Assembly (NCBI GenBank): GCA_947450025.1
Contig: CANFTW010000002.1
Span: 62,001 to 126,000, forward strand
From: Bacteroidota bacterium
GTDB taxonomy: Bacteria > Bacteroidota > Bacteroidia > B-17B0 > Aurantibacillaceae
Length of the DNA stretch: 64,000 bases
Direction of reading: 5' to 3'
The notes under the pieces: generated by a model
Told to the model about the DNA's origin: nothing
The model's input: only the letters and a program-made list of their open reading frames with translations
Database searches by the model: none
Shown here: one piece after another, positions 8,072-16,361 of the stretch
Layout of the letters: every line of letters starts with the position of its first letter
How positions within the stretch are numbered: position 1 is the first letter of the stretch
Program-made: the position numbers and the translations under genes

Positions 8072-11000
8072 TTAAGTTAACTCATAAGTTAAACTTCCAA
8101 TTTTATCAAGTTCGTTCATCAACTCAGTGCTCACTGCAATTTTTTGAGATTTAGAAAACAGTTTTACACTTAAATTTTCCGCAGGATCTTCTACAAAAAA
8201 TTCAACACTACATTTACCTTGAGAAGCATTAAAAATAGATTCAATATTCGCAATCAATTCGTCATTAATAACTGAAATATCCATTTTTAATTTCATGCTT
8301 GAGAAAATATTTTCTTTAACTGTTTCAAGCAATTCTATTTTTTGGATTTTCAATTCTAAACTTCCTGGTTGCCCATAACGTTCTTGTACTTTGGCCTTCA
8401 CATATACAAACAATGGTGATACCATGAATTTGCTATACTCTACAAAGTCTTTACCAAACAGCATTAACTCTACAGAGCCATGATAATCTTCAACAATCAA
8501 TTTACCAAAGGCATTTCCTGTTTTACTGGTTCTATTTTCAAAACCAGTAATGACTCCTCCAAACGTTACATCTTTTCCTTTAAATGGTTCTAAGCCAGCT
8601 TTTAGTTGTGCACAGTTAGCGTTACACTTGTGTTCGATAATTAATTTATATGGATCTAAAGGATGTCCTGAAATGAAGAATCCAACGACTTCTTTTTCTC
8701 TCGCTAATTCTTCTAATTTTCCCCAAGCTTCAATTTTTTGTGGTAATTGAGGTTCTGTAATTTCAATTTCATCATCGCCACCAAATAAACTTGCTTGCGA
8801 TGTATCATTACCCAAACTCATTTGATTACTATACTTAATCATTTTGTCGGTTAATGTTAAGCCTTCTGCATCAGGCGTAAAAAACATAGCGCGGTGAATT
8901 CCTTCAAAACTATCAAAGCCACCTGCTAATGCTAAACCTTCTAAAGATTTTTTGTTAACACATTTACTATCTAAACGTTTTGCTAAATCAAAAACAGAAA
9001 CAAATTTTCCATTTGCATTTCGTTCTTCAATAATATTATTAACGGTGTTCTCTCCTACTCCTTTAATAGCGCCCATTCCAAAACGAATATCTGTACCGCC
9101 TGGTATTACGGCAAACTTTGCAAAGCCTTCATTAATATCTGGTCCAAGAACTTTTACGCCCATACGCTTACATTCTTCCATTAAAAAGGAAATAGAATCA
9201 ATACTTCCGGCATGATTTAATACCGAAGCCATAAATTCCGATGGATAATGTGCTTTTATGTATGCTGTTTGAAATGCTACATAAGCATAACAAGTTGAGT
9301 GAGATTTATTAAATGCGTAACTCGCAAAAGCCTCCCAATCCTTCCAAACCTTTTCAGCAACCACTGGATCATGATTATTGGCTTTGCAATTATCAATAAA
9401 CTTGCCCTTCATTTTATCAAGTGTTGCTCTGTCTTTTTTTCCCATTGCTTTACGCAAGGTGTCTGCATCACCTTTTGTAAAGTTTGCTAATTTTTGAGAT
9501 AGTCGCATTACCTGTTCTTGATAAACAGTAATCCCATAAGTTTCACCTAAGTATTCGTCCATTCCTTCTAAATCCATCACCACAGGCTCTCTGCCGTGTT
9601 TACGATTGATATAGTTTGGAATGTAAGCAATTGGACCTGGACGATACAAGGCATTCATGGCAATTAAATCATTAAAGGTATCTGGTTTCAAATCTTTTAA
9701 AGATTTTTGCATACCAGCACTCTCATATTGGAACACTCCGTTTGTTTCGCCTCGTTGAAATAATTCGTAAGTTTTTTTATCTTCTAAATCAATGGTATCA
9801 ATATCAATGTCAACTCCGTGATTTATTTTAATGTAACTAATCGCATCTTTAATAATTGTTAAAGTTCTTAAACCCAAGAAGTCCATTTTTAATAAACCGG
9901 CGCTTTCTGCAACTGAGTTATCAAACTGAGTCACAAGCATGTCACTATCTTTTGCTTTAGTAACAGGCACAAACTTCACCATGTCATCTGGTGTAATAAT
10001 CACACCGCATGCATGGATACCAACATTTCGAAGACAACCCTCCAATTCATAGGCTTGTTTTAAGACTGCTGCTTGTGGCGAATTACCTTCTGCTAACTTT
10101 CTAAAGTTATGTGATTGTTCAACTACTTCGCGCTTATCTTTTATACCATCTAAATATTTTTGATCAATGCCACCTGGCTTCAACAACTTTTTTAATTTAG
10201 CATCTAAACTATCAGGAAATGCTTTAGATAAATTATTAGAATCTTCTAATGGTAAATCTAAAACCCTTGCAGTATCTTTAATAGCCGATTTACCACCCAT
10301 TGTACCATAGGTAATAATTTGTGCTACTTGATTAAAACCATATTTATCGATTACGTATTTAATGACTTTATCACGACCTTCATCATCAAAGTCAATATCT
10401 ATATCGGGCATACTAATACGATCCGGATTTAAGAAACGCTCAAATAGTAAATCGAACTTAATAGGGTCAACGTTAGTAATCCATAAACAATAGGCAATTG
10501 CCGAACCAGCTGCCGAACCACGACCAGGCCCAACGGCTACTCTCATTTTCCGGGCTTCGGCAATAAAATCAGCTACAATTAAAAAGTAACCAGGATAACC
10601 CATTCTTTCAATAGTAGCTAATTCAAAAGCGATACGTTCTTTAGTAGAATCAGGCATGACTGGATAACGCTTATGAGCCCCTTCCCAAGTCAAGTGAGAC
10701 ATGTATATAAACTGCTCAGCAATCACGCGCATTTCAGCTTTTTGAACTTCAATAGCTTCAGGAGATAAATTTTTATCAGCCCAACCTTTTTCTTTTAAGG
10801 CAATAATGCGCAGATGTGAAGCGTCAATTTCTTCGACATTAGCATCAATAAACTCTTGTGCAATTTCGAACTTAGGTAATAAAATATCACGACCTAATTT
10901 AAACTGCTCTACCTTAGCTACAATTTCATTGGTCATTTCAATAGCTTCAGGCATATCAGCAAATAATTCTATCATCTCTTTAGGAGATTTAAAATAAAAT

Positions 11001-12538
11001 TCTTTATTCTGTAAGCCATATCTAAAGCCTCGCCCACGTCCAACTGGTGTTGCTTTTTTCTCACCGTCTTTTACACACAATAAAATATCATGCGCGTCAA
11101 ATCCATTTTTATCTAAATAATAATTACTATTAGCAGCAAAATATTTAACGTTATGTTTCGCAGCGAATCTTAACAATACATCATTAACGTGATTTTCTTC
11201 CTGTAAATCATGGCGATTTAATTCGACATAAAAATCATCACCAAACAATTCTTTATACCAAACAAAAACTTCTTCCGCTTGTTCTTCGCCAACATTTAAA
11301 ATTAAATTAGGAATCTCAGCAGATAAAGAACCTGTCGTAGCGATTAATCCATCTTTGTATTGTAACAATAAATTCTTATCTATACGCGGCACATAATAAG
11401 CACCATCAATTAAACCAACCGAACTCAACTTCGATAAATTTTGGTAGCCTATTCTGTTTTTTGCAATGAATACTTGGGTGTATCCATTATCTTGTTTGGT
11501 TTTATCTTTATGATCCTTACAAATAAATAATTCGCAACCAATGATGCATTTTAATTCGTTTTGTAAATCGCCTTCTTTTTCTCCTTTTGTAATAGCAGCA
11601 TTATTATCTTTTACACTCTTGTTATGTTTATCAATAGCTTGCCAAAATTGAAAGGCGCCGTACATATTACCATGATCAGTCATCGCAACAGCGGGCATAT
11701 CATAAAACACCGCTTTCTTAACTAACTCTTTCACATCACTAGTTGATTGAAGTACAGAAAATTGAGTATGATTATGAAGATGGGAATATTTTAATTTAGC
11801 AGTATCTGTTAACACAGTAGGCTTCTCGACTCCGCTCGAAGTGACAGAAGGCTCTACTTTCTTATTTTTCCTTTCTTTCCAAGCTTGTTCGTGTTTGTAT
11901 AAATCAGTTAAATCAGGGGCTTGGTAATTAACTGTTTGCAAATCTGAAACTTCAGCAACTTTAGTAATTCCACGTTTAATAATTTCAAAGAATACTTTAC
12001 CAGTTGCTAATACGTCAAAAGCTGCATTATGCGCTTCCTCGAAAGGAGCATTAAATAACTTTGAATATAATTCTGTTAATGTTGGCCATTTATACTTCCC
12101 GCCACGTCCTCCAGGAATAGCGCAATATTCAGTTGTTTCATCATTCTTAGTATCAATAAATGGTTTTGCTGCTAAAACATTTTCTAAACCACAACGTAAT
12201 AATTCAGAGCCGATGATGTTATTATCAAATTCAATATTATGTCCACATAAATATTTAGCTTGATTAACAACATTGACAAAATCTTGTAAAACTGCTTTTA
12301 AATCTTGCCCTTCTTCAATCGCACGTTCATTGGTAATACCATGTATTTGAACAGCGTTGAAAGGAATAGTATAACCTTCTGGCTTAATAATAATAGAATT
12401 ACTATTAATTAAATTTCCTTGGGCATCATGTAATTGCCAAGCTACCTGCACCATGCGTGGCCAATTATCAAAATCGGTTAATGGTGAGCTATAACTTCGA
12501 GGTAAGCCTGTTGTTTCGGTGTCAAATATTAGGAACAT
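8072..12538 (-). CDS. dnaE: DNA polymerase III alpha subunit fused to a DEDDh proofreading exonuclease
   Basis: A 1488-residue replicative polymerase. Residues 1-190 are an epsilon-like 3'-5' exonuclease with complete DEDDh residues (D6, E8, D105, H170, D175). A charged linker (about 195-248) leads to a PHP domain (about 250-480, HLHNH at 253-257). The polymerase core follows, with catalytic PDIDIDFDDEGRD and KMDFLGLRTLT, then helix-hairpin-helix and an OB-fold near the C terminus. Exonuclease fused ahead of DnaE is the usual arrangement in many Bacteroidota. The PHP metal ligands look partly lost (AANSNYY at 468-474 where NDxH is common), so proofreading probably relies on the fused exonuclease. 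The linker contains an inserted palindromic repeat. Confidence 0.96.
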   Translation of the reverse strand: MFLIFDTETTGLPRSYSSPLTDFDNWPRMVQVAWQLHDAQGNLINSNSIIIKPEGYTIPFNAVQIHGITNERAIEEGQDLKAVLQDFVNVVNQAKYLCGHNIEFDNNIIGSELLRCGLENVLAAKPFIDTKNDETTEYCAIPGGRGGKYKWPTLTELYSKLFNAPFEEAHNAAFDVLATGKVFFEIIKRGITKVAEVSDLQTVNYQAPDLTDLYKHEQAWKERKNKKVEPSVTSSGVEKPTVLTDTAKLKYSHLHNHTQFSVLQSTSDVKELVKKAVFYDMPAVAMTDHGNMYGAFQFWQAIDKHNKSVKDNNAAITKGEKEGDLQNELKCIIGCELFICKDHKDKTKQDNGYTQVFIAKNRIGYQNLSKLSSVGLIDGAYYVPRIDKNLLLQYKDGLIATTGSLSAEIPNLILNVGEEQAEEVFVWYKELFGDDFYVELNRHDLQEENHVNDVLLRFAAKHNVKYFAANSNYYLDKNGFDAHDILLCVKDGEKKATPVGRGRGFRYGLQNKEFYFKSPKEMIELFADMPEAIEMTNEIVAKVEQFKLGRDILLPKFEIAQEFIDANVEEIDASHLRIIALKEKGWADKNLSPEAIEVQKAEMRVIAEQFIYMSHLTWEGAHKRYPVMPDSTKERIAFELATIERMGYPGYFLIVADFIAEARKMRVAVGPGRGSAAGSAIAYCLWITNVDPIKFDLLFERFLNPDRISMPDIDIDFDDEGRDKVIKYVIDKYGFNQVAQIITYGTMGGKSAIKDTARVLDLPLEDSNNLSKAFPDSLDAKLKKLLKPGGIDQKYLDGIKDKREVVEQSHNFRKLAEGNSPQAAVLKQAYELEGCLRNVGIHACGVIITPDDMVKFVPVTKAKDSDMLVTQFDNSVAESAGLLKMDFLGLRTLTIIKDAISYIKINHGVDIDIDTIDLEDKKTYELFQRGETNGVFQYESAGMQKSLKDLKPDTFNDLIAMNALYRPGPIAYIPNYINRKHGREPVVMDLEGMDEYLGETYGITVYQEQVMRLSQKLANFTKGDADTLRKAMGKKDRATLDKMKGKFIDNCKANNHDPVVAEKVWKDWEAFASYAFNKSHSTCYAYVAFQTAYIKAHYPSEFMASVLNHAGSIDSISFLMEECKRMGVKVLGPDINEGFAKFAVIPGGTDIRFGMGAIKGVGENTVNNIIEERNANGKFVSVFDLAKRLDSKCVNKKSLEGLALAGGFDSFEGIHRAMFFTPDAEGLTLTDKMIKYSNQMSLGNDTSQASLFGGDDEIEITEPQLPQKIEAWGKLEELAREKEVVGFFISGHPLDPYKLIIEHKCNANCAQLKAGLEPFKGKDVTFGGVITGFENRTSKTGNAFGKLIVEDYHGSVELMLFGKDFVEYSKFMVSPLFVYVKAKVQERYGQPGSLELKIQKIELLETVKENIFSSMKLKMDISVINDELIANIESIFNASQGKCSVEFFVEDPAENLSVKLFSKSQKIAVSTELMNELDKIGSLTYELT
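11821..11850. repeat. REP-like palindromic repeat inside the dnaE reading frame
   Basis: On the minus strand it reads TGTCACTTCGAGCGGAGTCG followed by AGAAG. The core TTCGAGCGGAGTCGA is an imperfect palindrome of the kind scattered between genes in many Bacteroidota. It encodes SVTSSGVEK (residues 231-239 of DnaE) in the flexible linker between the exonuclease and PHP domains. The core CGGAGTCGA recurs at 62742-62764. Confidence 0.6.
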
Positions 12539-12568
12539 CTTTTATAATTAAGATTTAAGAATGTAGAA

Positions 12569-13138
12569 TTAAGAATTATTTTTATTTAAAACTTTTTTAA
12601 TTTCAATAAGTTCGTTTTTAATGTCAGTTAAAAGTTGTGTATTATCAATAGCTTGAGTTTGCTGTGCGTTATTAATTATTGCATTTCCATAACTATGTTT
12701 TTGATTAATAACCTTTTCACGCTGTTGTAATATTTGTGTTTTGAAACTTTCAGCATCATTAATTCCTAACATGCTCATCATATTTTGATTGTGTGCTCCA
12801 CCGCCACCACCTGCTGTTTCAATTTTAATTAAGGTTAACCCAAAATAACGGAGGATAGGCCCACCTACAAAAGACAAATCTTGTATATTTTCTACAGGAA
12901 TTGTTTTTTCAATATGCAAAATTAAGCCCTTTGAAAATTTTAAATTTTTATTCGTGATTTGACATGATAAGGTTTTGAAGTATTTCCCACTCATCCATTG
13001 CCCTAGTCCTAATATCCAAATAGGCACTAATAGAATGCCAATAATGGTTGAACACAAAACACCTAACACTACAAAAAAGATATAGGTTTTTACCCTTGGG
13101 CTAAACGTTGCTTCCCTTAAAACAATTTCCTCTGTCAT
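12569..13138 (-). CDS. Membrane protein with bacterial PH domain (bPH2/YdbT-like)
   Basis: The ATG at 13138 gives 189 residues starting MTEEIVLREATFSPR; 13 further codons are open upstream but look like spurious extension. Two membrane helices (about 20-55, VKTYIFFVVLGV and GILLVPIWILGLGQW) are followed by a bacterial PH-fold domain (about 60-125: CQITNKNLKFSKG, TIPVENIQDLSFV, LRYFGLTLIKIETA). A flexible AGGGGGAHNQNMM segment and a C-terminal coiled-coil tail end the protein. The family is common and of unknown function. It lies 30 bases upstream of dnaE and 59 bases downstream of the phosphatase gene, all on the minus strand, so the three may share a transcript. Confidence 0.7.
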   Translation of the reverse strand: MTEEIVLREATFSPRVKTYIFFVVLGVLCSTIIGILLVPIWILGLGQWMSGKYFKTLSCQITNKNLKFSKGLILHIEKTIPVENIQDLSFVGGPILRYFGLTLIKIETAGGGGGAHNQNMMSMLGINDAESFKTQILQQREKVINQKHSYGNAIINNAQQTQAIDNTQLLTDIKNELIEIKKVLNKNNS

Positions 13139-13197
13139 ACCTTTAAAGGTACGAAATAAGAAAACTAGACTATACAATTGTTAATATTTATTAGAAA

Positions 13198-14631
13198 TTA
13201 AAGTCTTATCCCGATGATACAAATATCATCCACTTGCTCTAGGTTTCCTTTCCAATTATTTAACGTGTTTTTTAATGTATGATGTTGTTCGTTGATTGTC
13301 AAATCATTAGAAGACACTAACAAATCTTCTAATTGTTTGTACTTGAATTTCTTTCCTTTTGGTCCACCGAATTGATCAGCAAATCCATCAGTGAATAAAT
13401 ACAATGAATCTCCTTTATTTAATTCAATTAAATGTGTTGTAAAAGTTTCCGGATTATCAGTTTTGCCAATAGATTGTTTATTAGCTTTTATTTCTTTCAA
13501 TTCATTATTTTGATAATACCATAAAGGATTGTTAGCACCTGCCCATTTTACATTATTTCCGTCAATGCTAATTAATGAAATATCCATTCCATCTCTAATA
13601 TCTCCACCATTTTTTGAAAAACTTTCTAAAACTAATTCACGCGTTTTGTCTAAAATTTTTCCTGGGTCAGTTAGCTTAAATTCATTTACTGTTCTGTTTA
13701 AAGCATTACAACAAACAACTGAAACTAATGCTCCTGGAACACCATGCCCTGTGCAATCTGCTGCTGCAATAAAAAAAACATCCCTCTGGCCACTTGCTGA
13801 TCCTTCACTAAAATTATCCGTTGAATTATTTTTCAAAGTGATGAGCTCAGCCCAATAAAAATCTCCAGCAACAATATCCTTTGGATGATAATAAATAAAG
13901 GAATTTGGCAAATGTGTTTTTATGAAATCAACAGAAGGTAGGATGGCATCCTGAATACGTTTAGCGTAGTTGATACTATCTGTAATTTCTTTTTGTTTTT
14001 CTTCTATGACAAGGTGTTTAATTTCAATTTCTTTAAGAGAGTCTTTTAACTTATCTTCTAAGACAGCCCGTAATTTAACTTCATTTTTAAATGAAATATT
14101 CCATCCAATTAATGTAAAAATTAATGCCAATCCACCCACAATCATCATAATTGTTGCTCCTGGCCAATGCATAAATCTAAACAAAAGCCCCATAGTAATA
14201 AGTATGATGGAACATAAATCGATATAACTAAGAAATAATATTTTATTATTTAAAAGTGTTTTTCGTTTTTCATGTCTTGACTTTATTATTAAAGGTAAAT
14301 CTGAAAAAGAAAAAGAAAATACGGCTAAAATACCCTCTATAGAAGCGCCTGGAAGTGAAAAAAATTTACTAGCAATTGATAATATAAAAAGTATACTTGA
14401 GATAGAAGACATAATTATTATAACTTTTCTCCTTTTTTGATAATTAGAATTATAATAAATCAACGAAATACTGATGAAAAAAGTAAGTAATAAAAATAAA
14501 ATTGATAACACTCTAACCGAACCAGATAAAGTCTCAATATAATCCTCAAGCAAAAACAAACAAGTCGTTATAATTACAAAATAAATTAAGCTAATGCTTA
14601 ACAAAAATTTACCAATTCTATCTGTATTCAT
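13198..14631 (-). CDS. SpoIIE-type PP2C serine phosphatase with GldL-like membrane module
   Basis: A 477-residue membrane phosphatase. Residues 1-178 hold about six membrane helices. Two helix hairpins carry related turns: KFFSLPGAS (89-97) and RFMHWPGAT (152-160). A coiled-coil signalling helix (about 185-230) leads to the PPM/SpoIIE catalytic domain (about 240-475), with metal-binding VAGDFYW, AADCTGHGVPGALVS, MDISL, FTDGFADQ and QVDDICIIGI. Such proteins dephosphorylate anti-anti-sigma or other regulatory proteins in response to membrane signals. The substrate is unknown; no STAS protein lies nearby. It diverges from a padR gene whose partner protein has the same HWPGA motif. Confidence 0.85.
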   Translation of the reverse strand: MNTDRIGKFLLSISLIYFVIITTCLFLLEDYIETLSGSVRVLSILFLLLTFFISISLIYYNSNYQKRRKVIIIMSSISSILFILSIASKFFSLPGASIEGILAVFSFSFSDLPLIIKSRHEKRKTLLNNKILFLSYIDLCSIILITMGLLFRFMHWPGATIMMIVGGLALIFTLIGWNISFKNEVKLRAVLEDKLKDSLKEIEIKHLVIEEKQKEITDSINYAKRIQDAILPSVDFIKTHLPNSFIYYHPKDIVAGDFYWAELITLKNNSTDNFSEGSASGQRDVFFIAAADCTGHGVPGALVSVVCCNALNRTVNEFKLTDPGKILDKTRELVLESFSKNGGDIRDGMDISLISIDGNNVKWAGANNPLWYYQNNELKEIKANKQSIGKTDNPETFTTHLIELNKGDSLYLFTDGFADQFGGPKGKKFKYKQLEDLLVSSNDLTINEQHHTLKNTLNNWKGNLEQVDDICIIGIRL

Positions 14632-14779
14632 TTATAAAAAACTTAATTAACTTAAAATATTTTTAAATTCAAAAGTGAAACATTATAATCAAAGTACAAA
14701 AATATTTTTTTAATATCCTGAATATCAATTATTTAAAAAATATAATTAACCTAATAGTTAAATACATTAGTTTCTTATG

Positions 14780-14787
14780 TATCTTTG
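14780..14787 (+). promoter_or_regulatory. Putative -7 box of the padR operon
   Basis: TATCTTTG is an exact match to TAnnTTTG, 24 bases upstream of the ATG at 14812. No good -33 TTTG is visible 18-23 bases further up. The 180-base region (14632-14811) shared with the divergent phosphatase gene is otherwise AT-rich without evident repeats. Confidence 0.5.
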
Positions 14788-14811
14788 TCTTAAGTATAAC
14801 GTTACAACATC

Positions 14812-15153
14812 ATGATTTACTCTTCAGAATTAATAAAAGGAACCCTAAAAACTATAGTTTTAAAGCTATTAGCTGATAATAAAAAAATGTATGGTTATGA
14901 AATTACTCAAAAGGTGAAAGATTTAACTTTAAATAAAATACAAATTACAGAGGGAGCTTTATATCCAACTTTACATGCTTTGGAAGCAGATGGATTAGTT
15001 ACTACAGAATCTGAATTTATAGGAAAGCGAGTGCGTAAATATTACACACTTAGTCCGAGTGGTAAAAACAAAACCAAAGAAAAAGTAAGCGAGTTAGCCG
15101 ACTTTATGGAAACGATGAAATTTTTGTTAGACATCAAAACAAAAACTGTCTAA
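14812..15153 (+). CDS. PadR-family transcriptional regulator
   Basis: A 113-residue winged-helix protein of the short PadR type: ELIKGTLKTIVLKLLAD and YGYEITQKVKDLT helices, the ITEGALYPTLHALEADGLVTTE recognition region and the KYYTLSPSGKNK wing. A C-terminal helix gives dimerisation. Small PadR proteins are usually repressors of the gene next door, often encoding a membrane protein. The next gene starts 2 bases after the stop codon, so the regulator and membrane protein are certainly co-transcribed. The effector is unknown. Confidence 0.92.
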   Translation: MIYSSELIKGTLKTIVLKLLADNKKMYGYEITQKVKDLTLNKIQITEGALYPTLHALEADGLVTTESEFIGKRVRKYYTLSPSGKNKTKEKVSELADFMETMKFLLDIKTKTV

Positions 15154-15155
15154 CA

Positions 15156-16310
15156 ATGTACCGTATCAGTGATCAACAAATAGACTATATTATCAGCGAC
15201 ATCGGTGCACGGGGCGTTGAGATGGAGAGCCTGCAGCAAAACCTAGTAGATCATGTTTGTTGTATCATTGAAAACAATCTCGAAGAAAATGGAGACTTCG
15301 AGAGCTTCTACCAAACAACCATACAAACATTTTATAAAGATGAGCTTTGGGAAATTGAAGAAGAGACTCTCCAATTATTAACTCACAAAAACTATTACAC
15401 GATGAAAAAAATAATGATTTATAGCGGAACTCTTTCCGTTGCAGGATTTATAGTAGGCTCCATCTTCAAAATTATGCATTGGCCTGGAGCAAGCGCAATA
15501 CTTTTATTATCTATGGTAAATATTAGTTTAATTTTCTTACCACTCCTGTTTATTTTAAAAACAAGAGAAGTAAATACCATGAAAGATAAATTGATGGTTG
15601 CTATAGGTACAATCTTTGGAATATTATTTAGCCTTTCTTCATTATTTAAGATATTTCATTGGCCTGGAGCTAATTTAATGTGGCTTATTGCTTTGGGTAT
15701 TTTGATGTTTCTTTTTATTCCAATTTACTTTTTCTCAGGTATTAGAAATCCTGAAACAAAAATTAATACAATCATAACCTCAATTATATTAATTGCAGCT
15801 GTAGGAATGTTATTTACATTAACGAGTTTAAGATCAAGCTCTCAAGTATATTTCGGAAATACTTATAATTATCTCCAAGGTGAAGAACTCATTACACGAA
15901 TGCAATTGATAAAAAATGACACAGCAACTCAAAATCCTGAAATAATAAATTTATCAAAGGAAATAATTGAAAATTGCAAGAAAATAAAGGAAAAAATAAT
16001 AATTGATGGCACTGGACTAAAATCAATTCCTGATGATTTTGAAAAGAAAGATATTATTCTTCAAGAGTCAGTTCCAGGAAAAGAATTTCATCCAGGTGAA
16101 TCAGGTATGGAACTGATTCAAAAATTGAAAAAACAAATTAATTCATATAACACTTTAGTGAATAAAAATAATCAACTTCCAATTGATAATAGTATAGAAA
16201 AGATGGAGAATATGAATTCAATACAATTATCAAATTATAATTTATTGAATTCATTAACGGAAATTCAACTCTTTATCCTTCAAAATGAAAAAGGGTTAAA
16301 GTTTAACTAA
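15156..16310 (+). CDS. PadR-linked membrane protein with doubled HWPGA module and GldM-like C-terminal domain
   Basis: A 384-residue protein. Residues 1-80 are a cytoplasmic helical domain of the kind found beside PadR regulators (HAAS-like; LVDHVCCIIENNLE). Five predicted membrane helices follow (about 86-105, 112-133, 146-164, 173-193, 204-224). Two hairpins have nearly identical turns, FKIMHWPGAS (104-113) and FKIFHWPGAN (164-173), like the LFKIxHWPGA turn of GldL, the gliding/T9SS motor subunit. The conserved GldL glutamate in the second helix is missing from both. Residues 225-384 should lie in the periplasm and are helical; their layout recalls the first domain of GldM, which is a weak inference. 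A signalling or sensor role is likelier than a motor. Confidence 0.65.
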   Translation: MYRISDQQIDYIISDIGARGVEMESLQQNLVDHVCCIIENNLEENGDFESFYQTTIQTFYKDELWEIEEETLQLLTHKNYYTMKKIMIYSGTLSVAGFIVGSIFKIMHWPGASAILLLSMVNISLIFLPLLFILKTREVNTMKDKLMVAIGTIFGILFSLSSLFKIFHWPGANLMWLIALGILMFLFIPIYFFSGIRNPETKINTIITSIILIAAVGMLFTLTSLRSSSQVYFGNTYNYLQGEELITRMQLIKNDTATQNPEIINLSKEIIENCKKIKEKIIIDGTGLKSIPDDFEKKDIILQESVPGKEFHPGESGMELIQKLKKQINSYNTLVNKNNQLPIDNSIEKMENMNSIQLSNYNLLNSLTEIQLFILQNEKGLKFN

Positions 16311-16320
16311 CTTGTAATAT

Positions 16321-16361
16321 AACTACATCTGTTTATTATAAATAAATAAATAGATGTAGTT
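16321..16361. terminator. Hairpin between convergent genes
   Basis: Stem AACTACATCT / AGATGTAGTT (10 bp) around an AT-rich loop that can pair further (TTTATT with AATAAA). It lies between the PadR-linked gene and the GHMP kinase gene and could stop both transcripts. There is no classical T-run. Confidence 0.5.

Noticed and set aside
12541-12585. AT-rich AATTAAGA-type repeats between the PH-domain gene and dnaE
   Set aside because: Short, imperfect and overlapping the end of a coding sequence; expected by chance in such AT-rich DNA.
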